A DNA stretch of 64,000 bases from Cyathus striatus (taxonomy: Eukaryota; Basidiomycota; Agaricomycetes; Agaricales; Nidulariaceae): positions 2,046,001 to 2,110,000 of the forward strand of contig JAOVFP010000020.1 in assembly GCA_025738555.1 (NCBI GenBank), written 5' to 3'. Shown here one piece after another: positions 10,101 to 21,646 of this stretch (the first letter of the stretch is position 1; each line of letters begins with the position of its first letter). The translations under genes and the position numbers were made by a program. A model generated the notes under the pieces. It searched no databases and was not told the DNA's origin. It worked only from the letters and a program-made list of their open reading frames with translations.

Positions 10101-12745
10101 ACTTGTCCGGATGGTCCAACCCTGAGATTGAAGAAGCTATGAAGAACTTGCACAAGATGATGCATTCATTCTGTTGGCATGGTTTGGCGTACACGGTTCA
10201 AATGCCAGACTCTAAGCTACGTGTTCTGGACGACGTTACTGGTTCACTGCGTCCTGGAAATATGATGGTCATTCTAGGCGAGCCAGGGTCGGGAAAGGTA
10301 TAGTGTATGTGCTGTTTCTTGAAGTTTTGGACTGACGAACGGATAGAGGACGTTGGTTAAGGTCTTGGCTGAGAAAGTCGATGAAGGATGGATCTCGGGT
10401 GAAAGATACCTGGATTGGCGACGATTGCCTCCTGACTACCGGACACAGATTGGATTTTGTCATAGCACTGACATTCACGTCCCGACACTAACTATATTCT
10501 CAGCTGTTAAGCACTCGGCTTTGATGCGCCAGCCACCAGACGTAACATACGAAGAAACGCTTTCCTAGTAGGCGCCGTTGAGCTCGTATTCTGTGCTCTA
10601 AATCACATCTCTATAGTGCTCATACATGCATTCGTGCATGCGGTTTGGAAGCTTTGAAAGATGCCATGATTGGATCTCTGAAACCTGAGCAAAGTAGGCG
10701 CGTCACTATATGCGTTGAACTGGCAGCATCGGTGCGAAATTGCTTGTTTACTCTAACTATGCTAACCATTGTTAACAGCCTCGACTTTTGTTTCTTGACT
10801 CACCAACAAATGGCCTGGATCCCCAGAGTGCCTTGGCGATCATGGTAATGCTGAGGAACCTTGCAAATCACGGCCAGACTATTCTTTGCTCGTGAGTATC
10901 TTCGTATGCTGTTGCTCGTAACGTACACTCAATCATCAGTCTGTCAGTCTTCATCAGGTAAGCTTGCTGTCTACGTAAAACGCGCTTACGCTTACTTGCA
11001 ATAGCCGTCAGCTGCAGTGTTTGAGGTGCTTCATGTATCAAGTAGGCAATATCAGCTTCGCTGACAATGTGCTACAGCTTTTCGATGAGATTTTAGTGCT
11101 ACAAAAGCCGGGAAGAGCAGCATACTTCGGGGACATGGGCTCACATGCGTCCACAGTTACGAAGTACTTTGAAACCAAAAGTTCAAAGCGTTGTGATCCG
11201 AGTGATAATCCGTTCGTTCGTTCTTTGGCTAATATTTTCTTGTTTTGATTACTGGTAGCGCGGTGTTTATTGTGGACGCTTTAACGAACACGATCTTGGA
11301 CACGGACTGGCATAGAATCTGGCTGGAATCAGAAGAGTTTAGAACTGTACGGACTAATATGAACAAGAACATTCACCAAGAATACAGTCAGCAGCCACTT
11401 CCCGCAAGGAGAACGGCACACTACGTTCGTCCTTGGTGGTACCAAGCCTGGGTTCTTTACAAGCGAGGAACGATTTATTTCTGGCGGAATCCGGCGTATG
11501 TCTTGTCAAAGCTATTCTTAAACATCTTTGGTGGACTTTTTGTTGGATTTTCGTACTTCAAAACTGACAACTCGCTACTCGGGGCACGCAATAAGCTCTT
11601 CGTATGTCCAGTTGTAGTGTCGCTTGTTATGGAGGCTAAGAACATGATAATAGTCTATATTCGCAGGGTTATTCTTGGTGCGCCTTTTCAGATCTAGCTT
11701 TCGCTATCGAGCTCATTTGTACATTAGAGTATACCCTTGGGTTTCATTCTTTTGTTTCCCTATTTCGAGGTACGTACACCGAGGTGTTATCTCAACAAGG
11801 ATTCATTCTCCACAGATTCGTGCTGTATATGAAAGCAGGGAACGCGCCAATGTCAGTTATTACAGGTCAGCATTTACTGCGAGCCATTTGCTTGCGGAGT
11901 TGCAGTGGAACGTTCTTGGAGCGTTTCTATATTTCTTCACTTGGTACTGGACTGTGGGCTTCCCTACCCAGCATGCGGCATATTCATATCTGATCTATGG
12001 AGTGCTACTGCCGGCTTATATTACGTCTCTGGCTATTGCGATAGGATCAATGAGCCCTAATGCATCGGTGGCAACGTTCTTGTATTCATCTACAATATCT
12101 ATTATTGTTACCTTGTACGTATTCCTCGGAAGGTTGATCCGGGTTTTAAATTTTCTGTCTTATAGCGACGATACGGTGCAACCTTTCTCGGAAATGGGAT
12201 GGTTTCTCTGGCTGTACTACATAACGCCGTTCACCTACATTATGGATTCTATTTATGGCTATTGTGAGCTGATTCCTGTCAACATATGCGGTCTTTTACA
12301 TTGTCTCAATAGCTCAGCACGGTCTTACCTTAGAATGTTCGGTTGATGAGCTGGCTGTCATCGATGTGCCCTCTGGTTTAACTTGCATCTCCTATCTAGA
12401 GGCATACATTGACCGGGAGGGAGGATATGTATTGAACCCCAATTCTACCACTTATTGCGTTTATTGTCCTGTTAGCAGCGTCGACAGTTGGATGCGCGAA
12501 TGCTACAACATTAGCTACTCTCATCGATGGCGAGACGTCGGTATCTTGCTTGGCTACATTTCGTTTCATGTGGGGACCACTTCATTTTCATCGCGTATCT
12601 GGAATGACGCTCATTCTAGATCTTTGTGACATTTTTGTCCAGCTACTTGATGGGGTTGTGGCAGCGGAACAACTATAAAGTACGAGTTCAAAGACTTCTA
12701 CACAAGGTGCATTTAGGAAACCTTCAAATACCTAAATTTACGTGA
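7155..12745 (+). CDS. PDR-type (ABCG) full-size ABC transporter, about 20 introns, catalytic site degenerate
   Basis: The domain order is NBD1-TMD1-NBD2-TMD2, as in fungal pleiotropic drug resistance efflux pumps of the plasma membrane. Exons were joined by eye at GT-AG introns of about 45-65 nt. The start ATG at 7155 opens an acidic, repetitive EEP/HxEEPH N-terminus. NBD1 has [13 protein letters not shown] (Walker A, degenerate as usual in PDR) and RIACWD (Walker B). TMD1 includes [10 protein letters not shown] and [20 protein letters not shown], then [19 protein letters not shown]2 starts [25 protein letters not shown] and SLHQPSAAVFE (H-loop) follow, the latter across a 10-nt micro-exon near 10948. 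TMD2 contains [20 protein letters not shown] and [15 protein letters not shown], and the end is [12 protein letters not shown]...[12 protein letters not shown] plus a last membrane helix, stop at 12743-12745. The exon path at about 11600-11740 is unresolved. Unusual: the NBD1 signature core is missing, NBD2 Walker A has Arg after Lys, and the NBD2 catalytic Glu is Ser. Confidence 0.85.
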
Positions 12746-12847
12746 CGATTGCATTATGATCATATTGTTCTTGTAATTATAAATACATTGCATTAGTATA
12801 CATATTAAACATACATAAACAGGTTTCCACAGTATTATCATCCAAGA

Positions 12848-14407
12848 TCAGGGTATGAAGACAGTGAGTAGCACATGTATTCGGATATCACACATCTGTC
12901 CACCCGAAATGAATGACATTCGTTCACCACCTTCTCCGGAGCCGCGACCAGCTAAAACATCAACATTGGCATCTGAAATCGCTATTGCACCATTTGTCTC
13001 CAGAAGCAAGGCAACCGACGGTTCGTCATCACGGTGTTTCGTGGCCCGATTAGATAGATGTTTCCAGCCATTCATGACACCCGATGGCATTCGCCTGATT
13101 GAAGACTCCGTTTTCGACTGACCCTGCTCCCGGAGTTCTACAACATGCCCAGCAGGCCACATATAATCGTGTGCGGCCCAACAAAACTGCGGAGAAAGCT
13201 TATACATCTTGATCGCATGATATAATAAGCAGTCACCAGCTCTAAGCTGGCGAAACAGACGATCAGCGATGACCCTTAGTATCCTGCAGTATCACTCACC
13301 AACGGCACTACAGACTCTGCCCTGACCTCACATGGATTCAAACCGTAGGTGTGTGTTAGGTAGAATGCGATATTTCGTCCCCGAGACAAGTTTAACACGG
13401 GTGCCATGAGATCGAAGAAATTGTCGCCCGGAGTGATTGGTTTTGATATCTCAATATTCGACGAAGAACCTATAGTCTTTAGATAAACCGCATAAGAGAT
13501 TGACACCCGGCATCCTTTCGCCACTGTGCAAAACTCATATTCGCAATCAGCCAAAAAGGCTGTCCACTCCATATCGCCGCTCTTTCCACCCCTTCCGTAG
13601 TACTTTTCCTGTGTCCCGGATGGGTCATGCACGACAAGCGCACCGCCTTTGAAGCGAACGGGAAGTGTAAGGATGATTGTCGCCGATCTCCCGTCGTTAC
13701 GAAGGCTGACAGGTTGAACGTCCATGCGGCCACCATGAGTTATCACTTCCAGCTTCTCCCGTACAGCAGTGAGATGGTGTTGAGGTGGAAGGTTAGGGAA
13801 CAAAACTTGGCGAACGGTGTCCAGAATTGGCTGGTTCGCGATATCGAAGGATACAGTGAGTGGTAAGTTGGGGGGATAGAAGAGCGATTCTTGATCGGGA
13901 TAGTCGTCGTCAGCCGTTTGATGCGGTATACATGCACCGATCAGGACATCTAAAGCAGGGGGCATCATGGAGGATATGTCCACAGGAAAGTCCAAGGAAT
14001 GTGTAATTCCGCTCTGATAAATGTTCAGCAAAACCTCAAGTAACGAACATCAGTAAGCTTACCTTTGATCTGAAAAACAAAATAAGCTGGGATGCATCGA
14101 CAGGAATACGCCCCGACACCGCAAACTGACGATCCTTCACGGCAAGAAGATTGGATACATGGTGTTGATAGACCTTATCGTCGCGGACGGTTCCCACCGA
14201 AGTTGCAGTCATCGAACGCTGGGGCATAGGAGGTCTGCGCGCGACCTTCTCAACTTTGAAATCTGCTATGCTTTGACTGCGTGTAAATGGACGACGATCT
14301 GGTGAACGGGTAAGGCTTGATGCAGACCCCGTGGGGCTGGCGGTTGTCGCAACTGACATTGTGGAAGATGGTGTAGGGGGGGAGGGGGAAGTTGCACTGG
14401 ACGTCAT
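12848..14407 (-). CDS. Fungal Fe(II)/2-oxoglutarate oxygenase-like protein, three exons
   Basis: Exons are 14407-14063, 14013-13300 and 13246-12848, with introns of 49 and 53 nt (GTAAGC..CAG and GTGAGT..CAG). Splicing gives 485 aa with no stop. An alternative upstream ATG at 14476 would add 23 residues; MTSSATSPSP is preferred because the Ser/Thr/Pro-rich opening is typical of these proteins. The first 70 residues are low-complexity. The core has VRFKGGALVVHDPSG, then EWTAFLADCEYEFCTVAKGC and RVSISYAVYL. This is the pattern of a basidiomycete family usually annotated as prolyl-4-hydroxylase-like Fe2OG proteins. Here the HxD/H metal ligands are not obvious (CEYE where relatives have CEHE), so catalytic activity is doubtful. 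The C-terminus LYHAIKMYKLSPQFCWAA is also family-typical. It is convergent with the ABC transporter, about 100 bp away. Confidence 0.7.
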
Positions 14408-14476
14408 ATTAGCTTTTGTATCAGGGCAACACGTTGTCCCAGGCCACTCGTCATGAACCTTAGAACAAAAGTCCAA

Positions 14477-17400
14477 GACCGACGTCGAACAAGTATCAGA
14501 AATAGCTTAAGGGTCCTGGGCTGTATAACGCGTGTTAGGGCGTAAGATCAGTGCAGCCTAGCAGGGATGACAAAGGGATAAGGGCCCGTGTTTCTTCGCG
14601 TATTCCTATTGCGATTTAAGCGAGGAATCTCGCTCTTTGCTACCCCACGCATGTACGACACGATCGAGTCAGAAGCATAGGGATCCTATCAATGTCTAAC
14701 CAATCCGCATGTTCTTGATAGGCTAACATGGCAGAAAACTGCGGCTTTGGACGAATGACTACGCAAGATAGCTTGGGACCAGTTACATGGTGCTGTAACA
14801 TTAATCGATTCATAGCAAACACTTTCTAGACGAGTAAAGCCAAACACGTTTTCCTCCAAGAGACATCGCTAAGCAAATACAGTTTACCACGAGGGAGGAT
14901 ACGCGATCTTGTAGTTCACAGGAAGGTGCGACTAACGATGTAAGTATATGTTACGTCAAGCTTAATGGAATAGGCGAGTTGAGAGTGCCCTTCGCAGCGT
15001 CGCGCAAGAGTGGCGGTGAGGACGTATGAGGTTCACGTGAAGCTATGATGTGAATTCCTGTCCAAGATAGGGTTCAGTACCAGGTATGAAAAGATAAGAG
15101 CGAATGTAGAAGTAAAACGTGGGCATTGGTATCGCAAAGAGGAAGCTCATGGAATTGGGATATTGACTCACCAAGACTTCCCGACGCCGCTTGATGTTCC
15201 AGTGTTCCAGAACCACAACTCGTGGGGGTACACTTGATGTCATTGAACGTATGTCAGAAACTACCCCGCTTCCTTTCGCATGTGTATGAACGATAACTTG
15301 TATGTCAGAATTCCAGGTCGACGGAGATGAACATGCGAACTCGCAACATCCACCCTTACATCCACTGGATTTGCGATGTGTTCTATTTACAGTCAGGTCA
15401 ATTGATGCGACATGCCACGCTCATCCTGCATGTATGCGGTTAGACGTAGAATCAGTTCCAATACGAGAGCCGCGGGTGATGCGTACATACGCGTGTCGAA
15501 AGCTGCGCGTGCGATCAACCAACCATCGACGTGTTCGAGAGAATTGATAGGGAATCTCTAGAGTGACAATGCCGAAGTAGATGAAGAGCCGCTCTGCGAC
15601 ACGTTCCTGCCAAATGAAGAGACAGGACAAAATGGAACATCGATGTAGCGGAACCCAACGCAGGAGCGGTTGCTGTGCGTGTTGTATTCCATGAGGTTAA
15701 AGCACCACGCATAGTCTCCTCAACTCTGGTTACTCGGCGGTGTCGGCTATATAGAGCGTAAGGCGTAAGGATACCAGCGGCATGTATCAGAGTGGAAGGT
15801 CAACTAAGTGGATACCGTTAGAGAGTGAGCAGCACAGGTATCAAAGTCCAAGCTTAAAATTGGCATTTCAAGGTTCAAGGTTAGGAACTTGAGGTAGCAT
15901 GCGGCCTAGCAGCGGAAGATTGTTCCTCTGATACACTGAGAACATCAGTTGCTTCGTCTTAGTAAGGAAGGCTGGAACAAAGCAAACTTTAGGCATAACG
16001 AGGAAGGCGGGATCTCCTAGCATGCCTGCTCGTACAAGTGCTCGCACGGAGGGGGCTGGTTCGTGCAGAAACTGAAGGCTTACCGAGGCCGAGCTATTGC
16101 GCCCCCGTCGGCCTGCAACAGTTGAAAATGAAAGATGTGGGCACGAGGTACCAATACCGTATGCCGGAAAAAGAGAGCCTGTTAATCGATACTAGTAGTC
16201 TCCGTCTGCGTATCAAACGACCATCTACGAAAGTCATGGGTGGAGGATGTGGGTTCTGTCCACGCATTCGCATATTACGGCTGATTCTCGGAAATGCGAA
16301 GGGCTAGAAAACGGGTTACTGCACTCCATCATCATTGCAATGGGATGCGTGTCACTGCGTTTGACTGGATGCCGATTATTTGCAGAAATAGAAAAGCCTG
16401 AAGTCCGATAGTCGACAGCGGCAGTTTTCCGTCTTAGTATACACGCAGGGCGTGCACCGCATGATATGTAAGGCGGGGTATTGCCGTCCATAAGAACGAA
16501 GCCGGATATCGAAGGAATGTACAGTGACTGCTAGCTCTACCTCGCGTGGAATCTGCCTTCACTAGCGCTATAGCAGAAACAAAGTCAGCACACATCTCAC
16601 GATTCGGAGTCACGAAACCACAGAAAGACATACATATTATTTCCCTCTTCACACTTCTCTACATCGCATTATGAATACGCCCATCAGCACTCCAACCCGG
16701 TTCCAATGACGTACTCTTGTTATCGGGAATAGCTGAGACCGAACGGAAAGGAAAGTGGAATAAGATTCTTCTTGTTATTGGTCTTCGAGAAGTCTTCGTA
16801 GTGGATGAAGGAGGGAAGGCGGCGTAGGAGGTGAGTGGAGCGACTTAACCTCGCCTTCCCAGGGGAGAGCACGGGCGAGGATACGTCTGTTCCGCGCATG
16901 CGCTGGTATGTTAAGTCAAGCTCTTGTAAAACCTGGGTGCTACCAATGCCGAGCTACAGCGCCATGTCGGTTTGTGGTTGGAGCAACTGAAAGTGAGGTA
17001 TGTTGATATGAAACACCGATTGTATCTGTCGGAACAAGAGCTTACTTCTCGACAGCGGCCATCCTCGGTCTTGTTTTGCGTGCAGAACATGTACCGGGAG
17101 ACACAGCGGAGTTGGGCACGAAGGAGACGGGACGAGAGGAAGGAAGAAAGGTTATTGAAGTAGAGCGGGGTATTGAAAGGTGTAGTCAGCGTTTCGTGCC
17201 CATAAGCCAAGTCTGAGTTATGCAAGTGATAACTAGCTCAACCTTCCGCTTCCATGGTAACTGCACCTGAGGTATCGTGTAGCCTGACTAAAAGCATAAC
17301 GGTTCTTCTGTGTCGGGAACCGCGACGTTGGTTTTGCGTCCCTTACGGGGGGTAGCAGCGTGTGGCGATATCGGTATGCACGCATACAAGGCGGGTTCTC

Positions 17401-17950
17401 GCGAGGGCTGTGAGCTAGAGGTCGGGATACAGTGCCACGTCGACAACACAATCGAAAGACAGGAACGGGAAAATAGCTGATACCACGTCGCTAAAGAGAG
17501 CAGGGCATCTCCTTAGTGCTAGTACACTCCCCCTTGTTGGAGTACGGCGTAACGAGCTGAATATGACAGGGCAGGGCCATGATGATAGGGAGCTAAGCTG
17601 GCTCTTTCATAGCGTGACCAATCCAATAGCCTGCAGGTAACCGATGTCAGCATATAGTGTGACTATCGAGTGGTGCAAATACCTGCTCCCCCGCGACATA
17701 CTCAGCGTACTCTTTCCAGCCTAACCCTGAGCTCCTACTTCCTACTTTTCACTTTATGACCGACAACCACGAAATCCAGTGAATCGCGAGGTGTCCCAAG
17801 GAACAGGAGTAGCAGGTCGCTGAAAGGGACGTCTTGGGTTGCATTGAGCGCGTGGACAAGGCAGAGAACGTGGTTCAGCGTTCAGGTCTTGGTATGACGG
17901 GTGGTCATACACCTTGAATGAGACGCGTGTAAGGAGGTGAAGCGGCAGCT
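14477..17950. other. About 3.5 kb with no convincing gene
   Basis: Open frames here are all shorter than 110 codons, lie on both strands, and contain no recognisable motif or plausible intron chain. Composition is more GC-balanced than the AT-rich spacers elsewhere, with frequent CGT/ACG words, so the stretch could be an old decayed gene or element. I found no terminal inverted repeat, tandem repeat or family resemblance to the rest of the window. Confidence 0.5.
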
Positions 17951-17974
17951 CCACATGACTCCCTCTTCAAAGAG

Positions 17975-17984
17975 GCTATATAAA
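17975..17984 (+). promoter_or_regulatory. TATA-box-like element
   Basis: CTATATAAAG is a strong match to a TATA box. About 35-50 bases downstream lies a pyrimidine-rich stretch (CTCCTCCTCTTCTTCC) like those around fungal transcription starts, and an ATG follows at 18061. The downstream frame is only 60 codons, so this may be the promoter of a short gene or of a gene since lost. Confidence 0.35.
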
Positions 17985-18060
17985 GCAGACGTTCGTCAAT
18001 CCAGCAAATCAGCATCCCCACTCCTCCTCTTCTTCCACCTACACCTCCGCCTCTCGTTAA

Positions 18061-18243
18061 ATGCTTTCCGAGCAAATCATTCTTGTACACCATCGCAAGA
18101 TAAGTCACGACCTGTGGGTTGATGCGGATGCCTTCAACCTTGTAGCTCAACCAAAGCTCAACGACGTACTTACTGGCGTTGAATATGTCGGCGAGTCAGG
18201 ACTCAGCAATGTAAACAATGGGCGGCGCGTATTCTACAAGTAA
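18061..18243 (+). CDS. Possible short hypothetical protein (60 aa)
   Basis: The frame opens MLSEQIILVHHRKISHDLW and ends NNGRRVFYK. The only support is its position 75 bp after a good TATA-like element and a CT-rich stretch. No signal peptide, membrane segment or known motif is visible. It could equally be the first exon of a longer gene or chance. Confidence 0.2.
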   Translation: MLSEQIILVHHRKISHDLWVDADAFNLVAQPKLNDVLTGVEYVGESGLSNVNNGRRVFYK

Positions 18244-19396
18244 TCTGAGAACGAGCCGTGGAATTTTGAAAGAAGATTGTAGATGACTGGTCCCTAGGAA
18301 GTTAGGAAACACAAAGGAAACTTGCAAAATCAAGCAAAAATCCAAATAAGTAAATCACGTGCATTGGAAATTATTTGTTTAGCAATTTGTAACAATTTGT
18401 CAAGACTGTCTATTCTTAACATCGGTATACTTACGATTCCCCTCAAATTCCCCCCGTCTTTTTCCTTGCTCCTTCCACTCTTCATTGACCTTCTAGCTTT
18501 CTTAGAGTTACCCGCGGTAAAAACCAGGAAAACAGACCTTCCATTTATAGTGTATAATTTACCATAAAACTAGAAAAATGCCGGACACCCCCGGACATGT
18601 GAAGTTTTGCGATCCAAATGCGAACTTCAAAGCTTGAACGTTTGCTCTTTGTGCCAATGGCGGTAGTGGCAAGTTCGATCACGATTAGTGACATCGTCGT
18701 GGTGAGAAGACTGATTAATAGCTCTATCAAAAGTGTCAGTAAGTAATGGTCTAATCGGAATGATACTGATACATTATGTGTAAGTACACGCCATCTAAAC
18801 CTATACAGTCCTTCCCAGGAGAGTTTTCTGCAGCGTAAGCAGCACAGTCTAGTCATGTAGATACTTTATTACCACATGATAACCGTAATGATTGTGGTCT
18901 CCGGATGCCTCTGGATGGCGCTGGTCTGTCATCTATAATAGCTCATTAGCAAATTGCGGTATTCAGTCTTCAAAGGCACTCGTACCCAGTTATAGAACAT
19001 GGATCTCCCAGCATTATTTCATATAGCCAGCGATGTGTAACAATCACGGACCTTTTCAGTTAAAGTGTACTGTCCAGTTAACATCTGGACAACTGTTAGA
19101 CTGTCGAAAAGTGGAACGGAACGTCGCCTGGCTGTAGTTTCAAAACACAAGCTTTCCCAAGGTATACAATAATACTCGCCGACATTAACCTACCACATCT
19201 ATTGTCTAAAGTTTCTATTTCATCCATTCAATCTTTTCACATTTCGGTGCCTTCCCCTGTGCCTGGCGAACAAGGCATTTATGTATAAGTATACACACTT
19301 CACGCTGTCCGCTGCCGCTACACATATATACTGACTGCTGATCTTTCCATAAAACCCAGCAAAAAATTTCGGACGACATACCCAGATTCGTGAATC
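18244..19396. other. AT-rich spacer, no gene recognised
   Basis: Only short frames without motifs occur here. No repeat shared with other parts of the window was recognised. Confidence 0.5.
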
Positions 19397-19905
19397 ATGC
19401 ATACCAGCACAGTACTCGACTACATCTCTCTTTCTACCAAACTCTTACGAGACATCAGCGATGCCACGAATGTACCGTATTTGAAGGTCATTGCTGGTGT
19501 TAGTATGATGATCTCAGAGACTACAAGTGAGCATTTATATTGTATTTCCTATGAATTTGTGCTGAGAAACGCCTGGATGCGTAGATGGTTAAGAACAACA
19601 AACAGGACTGCATCAAGATGACCGAAAGAGCCTATGAGCCAATCTGTGCAATCATTAATGTCTTTAGTGAGAGCGAGGCAGATTTATCTCCCAGCATGGT
19701 TAGGAATATCATTCAGTTCACAGAGTACACTGTTCCATCACCGTAATGAATGCAACAGTGATTAAGGGTTATAGCGGGTTACAGAAACTGTTGTCCTATG
19801 CCCGTATTCAGGCCGAAGAGGATAAGAAAACACACAGAAATATCCAGACTATTGGCGGACTGTAAAGAAGGGCTGAGGTTGGCGATGGATAATTCCGGTG
19901 TAAGA
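19397..19905 (+). pseudogene. Truncated MLKL-NTD/HeLo-like adaptor domain fragment
   Basis: The pieces read STKLLRDISDATNVPYLKVI, AGVSMMISETT, then (frame change near 19530-19587) VKNNKQDCIKMTERAYEPIC, AIINVFSESEADLSPSMVRN and IIQFTEYT. After another break come LQKLLSYARIQA and LLADCKEGLRLAM. This order matches the four-helix N-terminal domain found in many Agaricomycete kinases and STAND NTPases, annotated as MLKL-NTD-like, where it acts as an oligomerising or membrane-targeting adaptor. No single splice set I tried restores one frame: the 19529 donor with the 19587 acceptor leads to a stop, and a further shift lies near 19812. No kinase or NTPase domain follows. I therefore call it a broken N-terminal remnant. 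The family call rests on recalled motif patterns. Confidence 0.5.
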
Positions 19906-20014
19906 GAAAGCTTTTTCATTTTCAGTTACATAGATAATACTTATTTCACTTAGATAACGTCAAGAATTTCCACATCAGCGAGGTTGGCACAAATTCAACT
20001 AAAAGCCAGCAACG

Positions 20015-20583
20015 ATGTTCTCTTCCAAATACATTCTTGCAGCATTTGCTATGGTTTCCTCTGCTAGCGCAGCTGCGTTGTCTGCAGCCACTGCAGCCAC
20101 CGCCGCATCTGTCGCCACCATAACCGTCGCTGCAGCAAATGTTCGCGCTATTCAGGTATGTAATCTTTTCGTGGATTTTTTATACCACATTTTGACGATA
20201 TTATCAAGGCGAGCCCTTTCATTATCCTCTGCAGTGGAAGTATCAACCCTGAAAATGGATGCGTCACAATCCCAGTGGTATCCGATACCTGTACCAGCTT
20301 TACAGGTGGATTGAGCTTCCTCGATGAAACGGTCAGCCATGCTCAGATTCCAGCTGGATTCGTATGCACATTCTTCAGGTACTTTTCTATAGAATGGAGT
20401 GAGGATATTATAGTAAATTGCGATTGACAAAGCTTGAACAGTGCTTTTGGATGCGAGAGCTCCTCACCAAATGATAGGGTCATTTTGACGGGCGGGACAT
20501 GGAGTTTCTTCGATGTTCCAGGGAATACTGGAGATGAGGACTTCAATGACGAAGCTTCGTCATTCAGCTGCTCTCCTATTTAA
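20015..20583 (+). CDS. Small secreted protein, beta/gamma-crystallin-like, three exons
   Basis: Exons 20015-20155, 20209-20378 and 20433-20583 join at clean GT-AG introns (53 and 54 nt) into 153 codons plus TAA. Residues 1-19 (MFSSKYILAAFAMVSSASA) form a clear signal peptide, followed by an Ala/Thr-rich spacer. The mature part has LCSGSINPENGC, DTCTSFTGGLSFLDETVS, AQIPAGFVCTFF, FGCESS, LTGGTWSFFDVPG and FNDEASSFSCSPI. Six cysteines and the two related halves ending in a Ser-rich edge (DETVSHAQIP / NDEASSFSC) are as in fungal secreted proteins with a beta/gamma-crystallin fold. It is probably exported to the cell surface or medium; function is unknown. All six mature-region Cys could pair. The gene appears intact. 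Codon usage looks ordinary, unlike the flanking decayed sequence. Confidence 0.75.
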
Positions 20584-20889
20584 GGAGGTTTATTATAATA
20601 GTAGAGGGATGATTATGTATTTATTCTCTATTAAAATGCATACTACTACCACTGTTGGATATACTACGTACCCGTAGAGAACATCATATTTGAACAACTA
20701 AGGGTGTCTGATAGGCTGTAATAGTACAAGTGATTTATATTTGCCCGCCGGATCGCTGGTAAATATTTTAAAATAACCTTCGCAAACTATGTACTCGTAA
20801 ATCTCAACGATGGACTTGAAAAGTTGCAAAATTTTTATGCAGCAGTTGAAATACAAAATAAGACTGTTTGTTAACTTGTGAGTCCCTAG
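20584..20889. other. 3' flank of the secreted-protein gene, no gene
   Basis: AT-rich sequence following the TAA stop. It probably includes the 3' UTR. Nothing else was recognised. Confidence 0.4.
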
Positions 20890-21160
20890 ATACACATGAC
20901 TTACGAACGCTTGGAAACATATTCACCGCCATTTTCTATTCCAATAATGATGTATCCCCGATCTTCAAGGATTCCTTACATCTGCCAGTGGCACGGAAGC
21001 TCCACTGATTCTTTAAACTGAGTGACGCTTTGGAGATACAGCCTCTTGCGTATATTACAAGCAAGACTGAGCAATGTAGATTTTGCTGGGGACTGTCCGA
21101 TTCCGACATACGACGATTCGGATGTATGGTCAATAAGCGATAGCCCATCCTGCAGATTCT
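20890..21160 (+). pseudogene. Exon-2 fragment of the pseudokinase-like family
   Basis: A preserved acceptor (CCCTAG) is followed by DTHDLRTLGNIFTAIFYSNN, then DVSPIFKDSLHLP, then a stop at about 21007. The tail near 21111 reads DDSDVWSISDSPS. It is clearly the second exon of the family whose first intact member starts at 21647, and is closest to that member and to the copy at 53450. Exon 1 is absent, and about 40 codons in the middle are deleted or scrambled. Confidence 0.8.
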
Positions 21161-21646
21161 ACACACTGGGCCCAATGGCATCGCTATGCATTGCAAATTC
21201 GACTTGATCGGAAGTGCGTATTTCTCACGTACAGTCCGCGAGTAGGTGCTTGAACCGTTGATAACGCGCAATCAGCTACTTACAAAGTTACATATGCGGC
21301 CACCATGGACTGACATGTGCGAGAGTGAGTCGATAAATGGAATCTGGGAAGCAACTAGGAAGAGCTGGGAAGCTGTACGTGGGACCATATTATTTATGGT
21401 CCATGGTCCATGGATTCATAAACATAATTAAGTAGACGTCTCATGTTGGTCTCATATCTCTATAATAATATAATATATCACCTCGCCAAAAAAACCCAAT
21501 GCCTCCTTCCCCGCCCATTTAACACTCCGCTGCTCGCCTGTTCAAAGAGACCAGTCATGTAAGTTCTAACCATGCCTCCAGCGAAAAACAATTGCTCAAA
21601 AGGCCATATTAACTTATTTCTTGCCCATTTCTAGTAAGAATCCATT
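21161..21646. promoter_or_regulatory. Upstream region of family gene P1
   Basis: At 21448-21505 the sequence CATATCTCTATAATAATATA followed by CCAATGCCTCC is a diverged form of the promoter block of the other family members (CTTTATATCACCCCGC..AATGCCTCCATCCCC). A GTAAGT..TTCTAG pair at 21559-21635 could be a 5'-UTR intron. A directly repeated TCCATGG lies near 21400. No inverted promoter copy was found here, unlike P2-P7. Confidence 0.5.

Noticed and set aside
14477..17950. A hidden intron-rich gene in this 3.5-kb region
   Set aside because: I tried to chain frames on both strands and found no motif or consistent GT-AG chain.
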